From contig MEPT01000130.1 of the NCBI GenBank assembly GCA_001769925.1, positions 1,338-8,508 on the forward strand: DNA of 7,171 nt, written 5' to 3'. The first letter of the stretch is position 1. The number at the start of each line of letters is the position of its first letter. A program made the position numbers and the translations under genes. The DNA comes from Bdellovibrionales bacterium RBG_16_40_8 (GTDB lineage Bacteria; Bdellovibrionota; Bdellovibrionia; Bdellovibrionales; UBA1609). The notes beneath the pieces were generated by a model. The model was not told the origin of the DNA, ran no database searches, and worked only from the letters and a program-made list of their open reading frames with translations. Positions 1 to 5,915 of the stretch are shown here, piece by piece.

Positions 1-911
1 GCAATTTTATTATCGCGAGCTTTTTCAGCATAGTGTTTTATGCTTATTTCAATTTCAGCTAAAGAGAGCATATCAGAATTTCGTATTACTGGTACCAAAA
101 GTCCGCGCTCAGAGCCTACGGCAATGCCGATATTATAAAAATGGTTAAAGACTATGTCGCTTTCGTCAATAAAAGCATTTACGCGAGGAAATGCTTTTAG
201 CGCCTCGATTGCGGCTTTAACAAAAAATCCCATAAAGCCAAGATTGATATTATATTTTTCTTTAAATCTATCTTTATATTTTGCACGTAGTGCCATTACG
301 TTTGTCATATCAATTTCGTTAAAGGTTGTGAGGATGGCAGCTGTATGTTGGGCTTCAACCAGGCGACGAGCAATGGTCTGGCGCAATTTTGACATAGATT
401 CGCGAGTTGTATTCTGTGCATCAGCTACAGTTTTTGGTTGCGGTAGCGGAATTGGTGCTTTTGCTACTGGTTTTACATTTAACACATCACCTTTTGTCAG
501 GCGATCGTCTTTACCAGTGCCGACAATATCAGAAGTGTTTAGTTTTTGTTCGGCAACTATACGACGAACAGCTGGCCCAGCTAGCAGTGGCGGAGTTGTG
601 GGTATAGGCGGTTTTGTTGGTTTGGGAGATGACGCCTTTGTCGTAGACACAACATCAGATTTTGTGACGTTTTCGGCATCGGTATCAATAGAGCCAACAA
701 TTGCCCCAATAGCCACTGTTTGGCCTTCTGGCACTTTAACGGTAAGTTTACCTTCGTATTCTGCAACTACTTCAACTGATGCCTTGTCGGTTTCAAGTGT
801 TAGTAAAATATCATCACGTTTTACGTGGTCGTTATTTTTTTTTAGCCATTGAGAAATAGTTGCCTCAGTGATTGATTCACCTACTGCTGGGATTTTAATT
901 TCTGCATTCAC
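1..911 (-). CDS. sucB: 2-oxoglutarate dehydrogenase E2, dihydrolipoamide succinyltransferase (3' end outside window)
   Basis: E2 core of the 2-oxoglutarate dehydrogenase complex: it transfers the succinyl group from its lipoyl arm to CoA in the cytoplasmic TCA cycle. I translated 303 codons from a GTG start at 911. The start is supported by GGAG 8 nt upstream and by immediate entry into the lipoyl domain. Residues 1 to about 78 are one lipoyl domain with the lipoylation motif ETDKAS (Lys43). A Pro/Thr/Ser linker follows (about 88-110), then a peripheral subunit-binding domain (about 111-147, GPAVRRIVAE...TKGDVL) that would hold E3, a second linker, and the catalytic acyltransferase domain from about 170 (SKLRQTIARRLVEAQ, GIAVGSERGLLVPV). 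Compared with the roughly 400-residue family length, about 100 residues are missing off the window edge, including the expected HxxxDG active site. A single lipoyl domain and position directly after E1 favour SucB over pyruvate dehydrogenase E2. The reading frame is intact throughout. Confidence 0.95.
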   Translation of the reverse strand, partial: MNAEIKIPAVGESITEATISQWLKKNNDHVKRDDILLTLETDKASVEVVAEYEGKLTVKVPEGQTVAIGAIVGSIDTDAENVTKSDVVSTTKASSPKPTKPPIPTTPPLLAGPAVRRIVAEQKLNTSDIVGTGKDDRLTKGDVLNVKPVAKAPIPLPQPKTVADAQNTTRESMSKLRQTIARRLVEAQHTAAILTTFNEIDMTNVMALRAKYKDRFKEKYNINLGFMGFFVKAAIEALKAFPRVNAFIDESDIVFNHFYNIGIAVGSERGLLVPVIRNSDMLSLAEIEISIKHYAEKARDNKI

Positions 912-946
912 CTTAAATACTCCTTCGCAAATAAAAGTTATAAAAG
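912..946 (-). promoter_or_regulatory. sucA-sucB intergenic spacer with strong ribosome binding site
   Basis: Only 35 nt separate the sucA stop from the sucB GTG, so the two genes almost certainly share one transcript. On the minus strand the spacer carries GAAGGAG ending 8 nt before the GTG, a much better Shine-Dalgarno than the one before sucA. There is no hairpin with a T tract, hence no terminator. The spacer begins with the tail of a 9-bp tandem repeat that runs across the sucA stop codon. Confidence 0.75.
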
Positions 947-959
947 TTATAAAAGTGTT
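933..959. repeat. Three tandem 9-bp units across the sucA stop codon
   Basis: On the plus strand the units are AAAAGTTAT (933-941), AAAAGTTAT (942-950) and the diverged AAAAGTGTT (951-959). Because the unit is a multiple of three, the minus-strand stop TAA (949-947) is repeated in frame at 940-938, giving sucA two in-phase stops separated by CTTTTA. The last sense codons of sucA lie inside the repeat. Replication slippage is the simplest origin. Confidence 0.85.
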
Positions 960-3676
960 AATGACTTCTGCAAAATATCATTTAATTCTTTCATATGCAC
1001 ACGTGCTGATCCAACTGCTGGGCTTGAACGCTCACTGCGCCCTATGTATTCAATATCTATTTTTTTAAGCCCTAAGTCATTCAGAAGTTTTTGTAGTCGA
1101 GGTAGTACCCAAGCATATGCTCCCATATTTTGTGGCTCTTCTTGAACCCAAGCAACGCGTTTTAGTTTAGGTAGGCCACTAATGTATGGAGTTAATTGCA
1201 CACGCGGAAACGGGCATATTTGCTCCATTCTAAGTATTATTGCTTTATCAGCAGATTTATCTGCAAAAGACTTAACTAGATCGTAATAAATTTTACCTGA
1301 GCAAATTAGTAAATTCTCAACATTTTTCATGTCACGTATTTTTGCATCATGCAGAACTTCTTGAAATGAACCATTAGCTAAGTCATCAACTGTAGATATG
1401 ACCTGAGGGTGACGCAGAAGTGACTTTGGTGTCATTATAATTAGTGGTTTACGAAAATCTCTTTTCATTTGTCGCCTTAGCACATGAAATAAATTAGCTG
1501 GTGTGGTTAGGTTACATACCTGCATACTATCGTGGGCTGAAAGTTGCAAAAATCTTTCAAGGCGCGCGCTTGAGTGTTCGGGACCTTGCCCTTCATAGCC
1601 ATGTGGTAAAAATAATGTAAGCCCCGTCATGCGTGCCCATTTTTCTTCGCCACTTGAGAGAAACTGATCGATAATAACCTGAGCGCCGTTGGCAAAATCG
1701 CCAAACTGGGCCTCCCATATTGTTAAAAAAGTTGGATCAGCTATCGCATTGCCGTATTCAAAACCGAGAACTGCCATTTCTGATAGGGGAGAATTGTAGA
1801 CACAAAACTCTGCTTCTGGGTTAACCTTGGTTAGTGCGCAGTATTCATTGTTGTTATCAATGTCAAAATAAACTGCGTGACGATGGGTGAAAGTGCCGCG
1901 TTTAGCGTCTTGCCCTGATAGACGCACTGATACTCCATCAGAGTTAAGTGAGCCGTAACATAAAAGCTCAGCTAATCCCCAGTCAATAGCATTATCAGAA
2001 ATCATCTGTCTTCTAGATTCTAATAGTTTTTTAATCTTTGGATGAAGATTAAAATCTTTGGGCAAAGACGTTAGTATTTCACCAACTTGAAGTAGCTTAT
2101 TTTTATCAAAAGCTGTGTTTACCGGTTGATCAAAATCAGCGAGTTTGCCACGGCGAAGCCCTTTCCACAGACCTTCAAAAGCCATAGGGTAAAATTCAGG
2201 CGGATTTTTACGTGTTTCTTCAAGAATTTTTTGTAGATTATCTATGGCTTCTTGAAAAATATTTTCAGACACTTCGATGGTTTGCACATTTTCTTTTGCT
2301 AGTTTTTCAGTGTATATGTGCTTAAGAGTAGGATGATTTTTAATTACGTTATACATAACCGGTTGGGTGAAAGCTGGTTCGTCACCTTCGTTGTGACCGA
2401 AACGGCGATAGCCAATAAGATCGATAACCACGTCTTGTTTAAAAGTTTGCCGAAATCGTAGCGCAAGATCTAAAGCACTCACGCTGGCTTCGACATCATC
2501 TGCGTTTACCAAAATAACTGGGGCTTTTATAGATTTAGCGGCATCTGATGAATAACGTGTAGAACGAGAATCTCGCGGAAATGTGGTAAAGCCAACTTGG
2601 TTATTGGTTATAATATGAAGAGTGCCGCCAACTTTGTAGCCATCAAGTTGCGATAGCTGCAGAGTTTCACTTACTACACCTTGGCCAGCAAAAGCTGCGT
2701 CACCATGAATAAGTAGAGGGATTACCTTTGATCTATTAACCATGTCTTTTCGGTAGCGCTGTTTAGCTCGGGCAATACCTGATACGACTGGATCTACAAA
2801 TTCAAGATGGCTAGGGTTAAAAGCCAATGAAATATGACAATCTCCTTTAGCGGTTTTTTTATCACAAGCATAACCTAAATGATATTTAACATCGCCTAGG
2901 TAACCTGAGTTATCAATAACCTTACCGTCAAAATCTGCAAAAATTAATTCATGGGCTTTACCCATAAAGTTAGCCAGTACGTTTACGCGCCCGCGATGAG
3001 CCATGCCAATAGTGATTTCTTCAATGCCCAATTCTGTGCCGCGTATCACGAGACTTTCTAGCATTGGCATCAGAGCATCACAGCCCTCAATAGAAAAACG
3101 TTTAGTGCCGACAAAGCGTGTATGAATAAATTTTTCTAAACTTTCTGTACGGATAAGAGAATCAAGAATTATTTTTTTTTCATCCGGAGAAAATTGCACC
3201 CGAGCACGACCAGATTCAAATTCAGATTGAAACCAATTTTGTACCTTAGGCTCGCACCCGGCCACATCACAAGTAAGAGTACCAGAATATATTTTTTTAA
3301 GCTGTGTTATGATATCTATTAAAGGGCGAATGCCTAGGCCGATTACTTCGCCTGCTTGAAATGAATTTTCAAGATCGCTTTGAGTTAAATTAAATTTCTT
3401 TAAATCAAAAAGTGAATCATCGGTAGCTTGTAGTTTTAATGGGTCAAGATCAGCTAATAGATGCCCGTACTGACGATAAGTGGTTATAAGCCTATAAACT
3501 TCTAGCTCTTTTGTGCTTGCAGATGGGTCAGCACTACGGCTTAAGTTTTGTGCAAACTCGACCCCTTCAAAAAAAAGTCGTAAACTTGGCTCAATACTAT
3601 CAGGATTTTGTTTGAAAATTTGAAACTGACCTTCGAGAAATTCAAGATTAGCACGTGGTAATTGCCTATTTATCAT
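947..3676 (-). CDS. sucA: 2-oxoglutarate dehydrogenase E1 component
   Basis: Thiamine-diphosphate-dependent E1 of the 2-oxoglutarate dehydrogenase complex: it decarboxylates 2-oxoglutarate and succinylates the lipoyl arm of E2, encoded next. The 909 residues are close to the usual 930 or so. The N-terminal docking segment is present (residues 9-45, NLEFLEGQF...RLFFEGVEFAQNL). In the ThDP half I see IGMAHRGRVNVL with His227, GDVKYHLG with His266, FNPSHLE with His290, the ThDP/Mg motif HGDAAFAGQGVV (Asp326) followed by TNNQVGFTT (Asn358/Asn359), and GHNEGDEP (428-434). The C-terminal half has the family signatures SGQDAKRGTFTHRHAV, GYEGQGPEHSSARLERF and the E1-type ending VQEEPQNMGAYAWVLPRL. 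It is complete with no frameshift. The ATG at 3676 has no Shine-Dalgarno; a promoter-like sequence suggests leaderless translation. Odd point: the segment after KKIYSGTL reads CDVAGCEPKVQNW (Cys136, Cys141), where E. coli SucA has a GAEYMHI-type stretch. Also called odhA. Confidence 0.97.
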   Translation of the reverse strand: MINRQLPRANLEFLEGQFQIFKQNPDSIEPSLRLFFEGVEFAQNLSRSADPSASTKELEVYRLITTYRQYGHLLADLDPLKLQATDDSLFDLKKFNLTQSDLENSFQAGEVIGLGIRPLIDIITQLKKIYSGTLTCDVAGCEPKVQNWFQSEFESGRARVQFSPDEKKIILDSLIRTESLEKFIHTRFVGTKRFSIEGCDALMPMLESLVIRGTELGIEEITIGMAHRGRVNVLANFMGKAHELIFADFDGKVIDNSGYLGDVKYHLGYACDKKTAKGDCHISLAFNPSHLEFVDPVVSGIARAKQRYRKDMVNRSKVIPLLIHGDAAFAGQGVVSETLQLSQLDGYKVGGTLHIITNNQVGFTTFPRDSRSTRYSSDAAKSIKAPVILVNADDVEASVSALDLALRFRQTFKQDVVIDLIGYRRFGHNEGDEPAFTQPVMYNVIKNHPTLKHIYTEKLAKENVQTIEVSENIFQEAIDNLQKILEETRKNPPEFYPMAFEGLWKGLRRGKLADFDQPVNTAFDKNKLLQVGEILTSLPKDFNLHPKIKKLLESRRQMISDNAIDWGLAELLCYGSLNSDGVSVRLSGQDAKRGTFTHRHAVYFDIDNNNEYCALTKVNPEAEFCVYNSPLSEMAVLGFEYGNAIADPTFLTIWEAQFGDFANGAQVIIDQFLSSGEEKWARMTGLTLFLPHGYEGQGPEHSSARLERFLQLSAHDSMQVCNLTTPANLFHVLRRQMKRDFRKPLIIMTPKSLLRHPQVISTVDDLANGSFQEVLHDAKIRDMKNVENLLICSGKIYYDLVKSFADKSADKAIILRMEQICPFPRVQLTPYISGLPKLKRVAWVQEEPQNMGAYAWVLPRLQKLLNDLGLKKIDIEYIGRSERSSPAVGSARVHMKELNDILQKSLTLL

Positions 3677-3708
3677 AGTCTAGTTATATCAACTATTTAG
3701 AAACTATG
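3674..3708. repeat. Nested inverted repeats over the sucA start codon and -10 region
   Basis: On the plus strand the outer arms are CATAGT (3674-3679) and ACTATG (3703-3708); the inner arms are TAGTT (3681-3685) and AACTA (3691-3695) around the 5-nt loop ATATC. Both arm pairs are perfect, and the outer right arm in RNA sense contains the sucA ATG. In a transcript running in from upstream this folds into a 6-bp stem, an asymmetric 7/1 internal loop, then a 5-bp stem, hiding the start codon. As DNA, the inner palindrome overlaps the proposed -10 and could serve as an operator. Folding in the cell is inferred. Confidence 0.5.
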
Positions 3709-3712
3709 TCCA
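3683..3712 (-). promoter_or_regulatory. Predicted sigma70-type promoter for sucA-sucB, leaderless start
   Basis: Reading the minus strand, TGGACA (3712-3707) matches five of six bases of the -35 consensus. After 18 nt comes TATAAC (3688-3683), five of six of the -10 consensus, preceded by the extended element TGA (3691-3689). Initiation 6-8 nt after the -10 would fall at 3677-3675, on the A of the sucA ATG at 3676. This fits the missing ribosome binding site before that ATG. The promoter is predicted from sequence only. Confidence 0.5.
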
Positions 3713-3714
3713 GA

Positions 3715-3858
3715 TTAAAAAGTATAGTTTTTTAGTGTTAAATCAAAAGGTTCTGCATTGCAGAATACCGGCGAAATAGTAACTAAAATAGCAGTTAAGG
3801 TAGCAGTTAATATAGCAGTTAAGGTAATTATAAACTTGTGTGGCGAGCTAATCTTCAT
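3715..3858 (-). CDS. Doubtful short ORF: signal peptide with a 12-residue tail, possible gene remnant
   Basis: A 47-codon ORF starts at the ATG 4 nt after the sulfatase stop and ends in TAA. No Shine-Dalgarno is visible, so translation, if any, would be by coupling or re-initiation. The product looks like a Sec signal peptide: basic N-terminus MKISSPHKF, a hydrophobic core of about 20 residues (IITLTAILTATLTAILVTI), and a plausible signal peptidase I site after PVFCNA (residue 35). Only EPFDLTLKNYTF remains after cleavage. That tail resembles the first strand of periplasmic cupredoxin-like proteins, so this may be the 5' stump of a lost exported protein; that resemblance is from memory and weak. 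The frame can also be opened further upstream to give 104 codons, but that part merely overlaps the sulfatase gene out of frame. The core is built from a 12-bp tandem repeat. It could equally be non-coding spacer. Confidence 0.35.
   Translation of the reverse strand: MKISSPHKFIITLTAILTATLTAILVTISPVFCNAEPFDLTLKNYTF
3751..3765. other. Small perfect hairpin between the sulfatase gene and sucA
   Basis: TTCTGC and GCAGAA form a perfect 6-bp inverted repeat around a 3-nt loop. On the minus strand it is followed by CCTTTTGATTT, a poor and interrupted T tract. It could weakly attenuate sulfatase transcription before sucA, but the stem is short and only half GC, so I do not call it a terminator. It lies over the predicted signal peptidase site codons of the 47-codon ORF. 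Confidence 0.3.
3789..3824. repeat. Three tandem 12-bp units
   Basis: The plus-strand units are TAGCAGTTAAGG (3789-3800), TAGCAGTTAATA (3801-3812) and TAGCAGTTAAGG (3813-3824): units one and three are identical and the middle one differs at its last two bases. Read on the minus strand in the short ORF, each unit encodes a Leu-Thr-Ala-Ile/Thr tetrapeptide, so copy number changes would lengthen or shorten the hydrophobic core by four residues without a frameshift. Confidence 0.85.
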
Positions 3859-3862
3859 AAAC

Positions 3863-5875
3863 TTATCTAACTTTTTTATTGTGATGAAGTACGTACTTAG
3901 ATGTTTCAAAAATTCCTTGTAGTAGTTCGCGCATCTTATTAAATTTATCAGGATATTTATCTTTAACATCTGTCTTTGGGTCAGCCGACTGATAAAGATG
4001 TAGTGACTCAATTTTCTTTTCAGTGCCATATACTAAAAAATTTTGATCATATAACATAATTTGTAGAGGATCAGAGTAATATACGTAGCTAAAGGCATAA
4101 CTTGGTTCTTTTGGGTCAAGAGCAAAAACATTGCGCCCGAGTGTTTGGTTAACATATTCATTGCCGGTTATGCCTAAAAGAATTGACATAACATCATGCT
4201 CGCCAACCATCATCGAGAACTCTTCTGGTTTTTTTATTAAAGGAGAGTATATAACCAGCGGAGTGTGAAAGCGATTTAAGCCAAAAAATTTATAACCGTC
4301 ACTAATATTAGTCGCGCCCATGTGCGGTAAGCCATGATCACCATGAATCACAAAAATTGTATTTTTAAAGAATTCTTCATTTTTTATAAGATTAAAAAAC
4401 TCACCTAAAGAATAATCAGCAAATCTAAATGAGTTATATTCTTCGTTAGAATTAAAACCAAATTTATGAAGCTCATCAGGAGTTAGCGTTTTTAATGCAA
4501 AGGTGCCGTGATCTTTGGGTATTGTGTATGGCCTGTGATAACTTGCCGTTTGAATTAGTGCAAAAAATGGTTTGTTATCACGCTTAGAAAGTGTTTTAGC
4601 GGTGGCACGAAAAAGGTCAAGATCAGAAAGGCCCCAGACATCGGTATTAGGCCCGTCAAGATCAGCATCTTCATACATTTTGAGATTTTCTACATTGTTC
4701 ATGTAAACACCACGAATATTGCCCCAGGTAGCACTGCCGCCAATAAAATAAAATTTGTCATACCCGTGAAAGCCGTTAATTAAAGTATGTTGGTCTACGA
4801 TAAGCGGATTTCGCGACGAAGTGCTTTTGGCGTTAATGTCGGGAACGCCTGAAAGTATGCAAAAAAGTGAGCGCGCGGTGCCTTCAGTAGGAGTGTAGAA
4901 ATGACGAAAAAGCCAACCTGATTTAGCAAGATTATCTAGAGACGCAGATGAATCAGGCAGATTGCCAAATACGCCGGTTTTATATGAAGCCATAGACTCC
5001 ATAACGATATATACGATGTTGGGTTTTGTCGTAAAACGCGGGGTCATTGCAACAGGGCGACGAAAGTTTAATTTTTCTAGGTTAAGCTCTTTTACCCCTA
5101 AATAGGGGGCAATCACGTGGTAAAATTCGCGTGCCTTGTCGGTATCATAGTCGCGTCGAGAATTTTCGGCAGTTTCGAAAATATAATGTACTGGGCTCAT
5201 GCCAAGACTTGAGATAAACATGTTTTGCGAGAAAAAACTATCGCTCCAGCGTAGTGGGTATTGCCCAAAGCTATTGTGTATACCCAGTACGACAAGACCA
5301 GACAGGAGTAATGATTGAGTGACTTTGGGTAATTTGTTTTTTGGTTGGTTGTAGGCGCTCTTAAAGTGATTTTTAAAAATAAATATTTTTAGAAAATAGT
5401 AAATTGCGTAGGTAAAAACTAAAAATAAAGTGCCCCACAGCCAAATATTGTATGTTTCATAAACCATTTTAAATGATATTAGTGGATTATGAAGAAACTC
5501 AAAAATGCGAAAATTAATTCGACTTTCAAGATAGGCATAATAGCCAATATCGGCACCATAAATGAGGGCAATAAATGCCAAAATAGTAGTGTAAGCCCAA
5601 AGCCATATATTCATAGCTTTTACCGATTTACTCCAGCTAAGTTTTGCAAATAATGACAGCAGCAGCACAGGTAGGACTAGAACTGTTGCAACCCGCGAGT
5701 CAAAGCGAAGCCCAATTATAAAGGCATGCATAGCTTCTTGGAGTGAAAAACTTTCAGCATTATGGTAAAAACATAAGTAAAAAATAAGTCTAAACAGAGT
5801 AAAAACAGCTACGCAAATAAAAAATAATCGAAAGGTAGCGGTTAGGCGAGCGCTTGAGTAAAGTAACTGTTTCAT
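3863..5875 (-). CDS. LTA synthase family sulfatase-fold membrane enzyme (phosphoglycerol or phosphoethanolamine transferase type)
   Basis: A 670-residue inner-membrane protein with five likely transmembrane segments (about 14-36, 61-78, 88-108, 145-168, 187-203), then a large extracytoplasmic alkaline-phosphatase/sulfatase domain (about 284-600). The metal and catalytic residues expected of LtaS/OpgB enzymes are visible: Glu293 in NIVYIVMES, the nucleophile Thr333 in PTEGTARSLF, His447 in ASYHRPY as likely substrate ligand, and Asp513-His514 in HGDHG. The threonine nucleophile, not a Cys/Ser-x-Pro-x-Arg sulfatase motif, argues for transfer of a phospholipid head group rather than sulfate ester hydrolysis. 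The acceptor (periplasmic glucan, lipid A, other glycan or polymer) cannot be told from sequence. In a Gram-negative, an OpgB-like role in modifying envelope glycans is the best guess. The ATG has no clear Shine-Dalgarno and is 33 bp from the folE2 ATG on the other strand. It is followed by the sucAB genes, with no obvious functional link. Confidence 0.9.
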   Translation of the reverse strand: MKQLLYSSARLTATFRLFFICVAVFTLFRLIFYLCFYHNAESFSLQEAMHAFIIGLRFDSRVATVLVLPVLLLSLFAKLSWSKSVKAMNIWLWAYTTILAFIALIYGADIGYYAYLESRINFRIFEFLHNPLISFKMVYETYNIWLWGTLFLVFTYAIYYFLKIFIFKNHFKSAYNQPKNKLPKVTQSLLLSGLVVLGIHNSFGQYPLRWSDSFFSQNMFISSLGMSPVHYIFETAENSRRDYDTDKAREFYHVIAPYLGVKELNLEKLNFRRPVAMTPRFTTKPNIVYIVMESMASYKTGVFGNLPDSSASLDNLAKSGWLFRHFYTPTEGTARSLFCILSGVPDINAKSTSSRNPLIVDQHTLINGFHGYDKFYFIGGSATWGNIRGVYMNNVENLKMYEDADLDGPNTDVWGLSDLDLFRATAKTLSKRDNKPFFALIQTASYHRPYTIPKDHGTFALKTLTPDELHKFGFNSNEEYNSFRFADYSLGEFFNLIKNEEFFKNTIFVIHGDHGLPHMGATNISDGYKFFGLNRFHTPLVIYSPLIKKPEEFSMMVGEHDVMSILLGITGNEYVNQTLGRNVFALDPKEPSYAFSYVYYSDPLQIMLYDQNFLVYGTEKKIESLHLYQSADPKTDVKDKYPDKFNKMRELLQGIFETSKYVLHHNKKVR

Positions 5876-5886
5876 TAGATTTTATG

Positions 5887-5915
5887 AGAGTAGTGAGACT
5901 AGCTATTTATGTCAA
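5887..5915 (-). promoter_or_regulatory. Possible promoter of the sulfatase-fold gene
   Basis: On the minus strand a perfect TTGACA (5915-5910) stands 17 nt before TACTCT (5892-5887), which matches only three of six -10 bases. Initiation would fall near 5880, leaving a leader of only a few bases and explaining the lack of a ribosome binding site. A second -10-like run, CATAAA (5886-5881), is 23 nt from the -35, too far for standard spacing. The -35 overlaps the upstream folE2 start codon on the opposite strand. Confidence 0.3.

Noticed and set aside
154..852. 232-codon plus-strand ORF opposite sucB
   Set aside because: The opposite strand carries an unmistakable E2 reading frame with lipoyl and E3-binding motifs; this is its antisense shadow and is Ser/Thr/Val-rich with no recognisable domain.
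1..911. Pyruvate dehydrogenase E2 (AceF)
   Set aside because: The single lipoyl domain, its sequence, and its position directly after a 2-oxoglutarate-type E1 fit SucB better.
868..1068. 66-codon plus-strand ORF over the sucA-sucB junction
   Set aside because: It lies antisense to the 3' end of sucA, has no SD, and its repeated KVIKVIKV comes only from the 9-bp repeat.
3863..5875. True sulfatase (sulfate ester hydrolase)
   Set aside because: There is no Cys/Ser-x-Pro-x-Arg maturation motif; the nucleophile position is Thr in EGTARS and there are five N-terminal membrane segments, as in LtaS/OpgB-type transferases.
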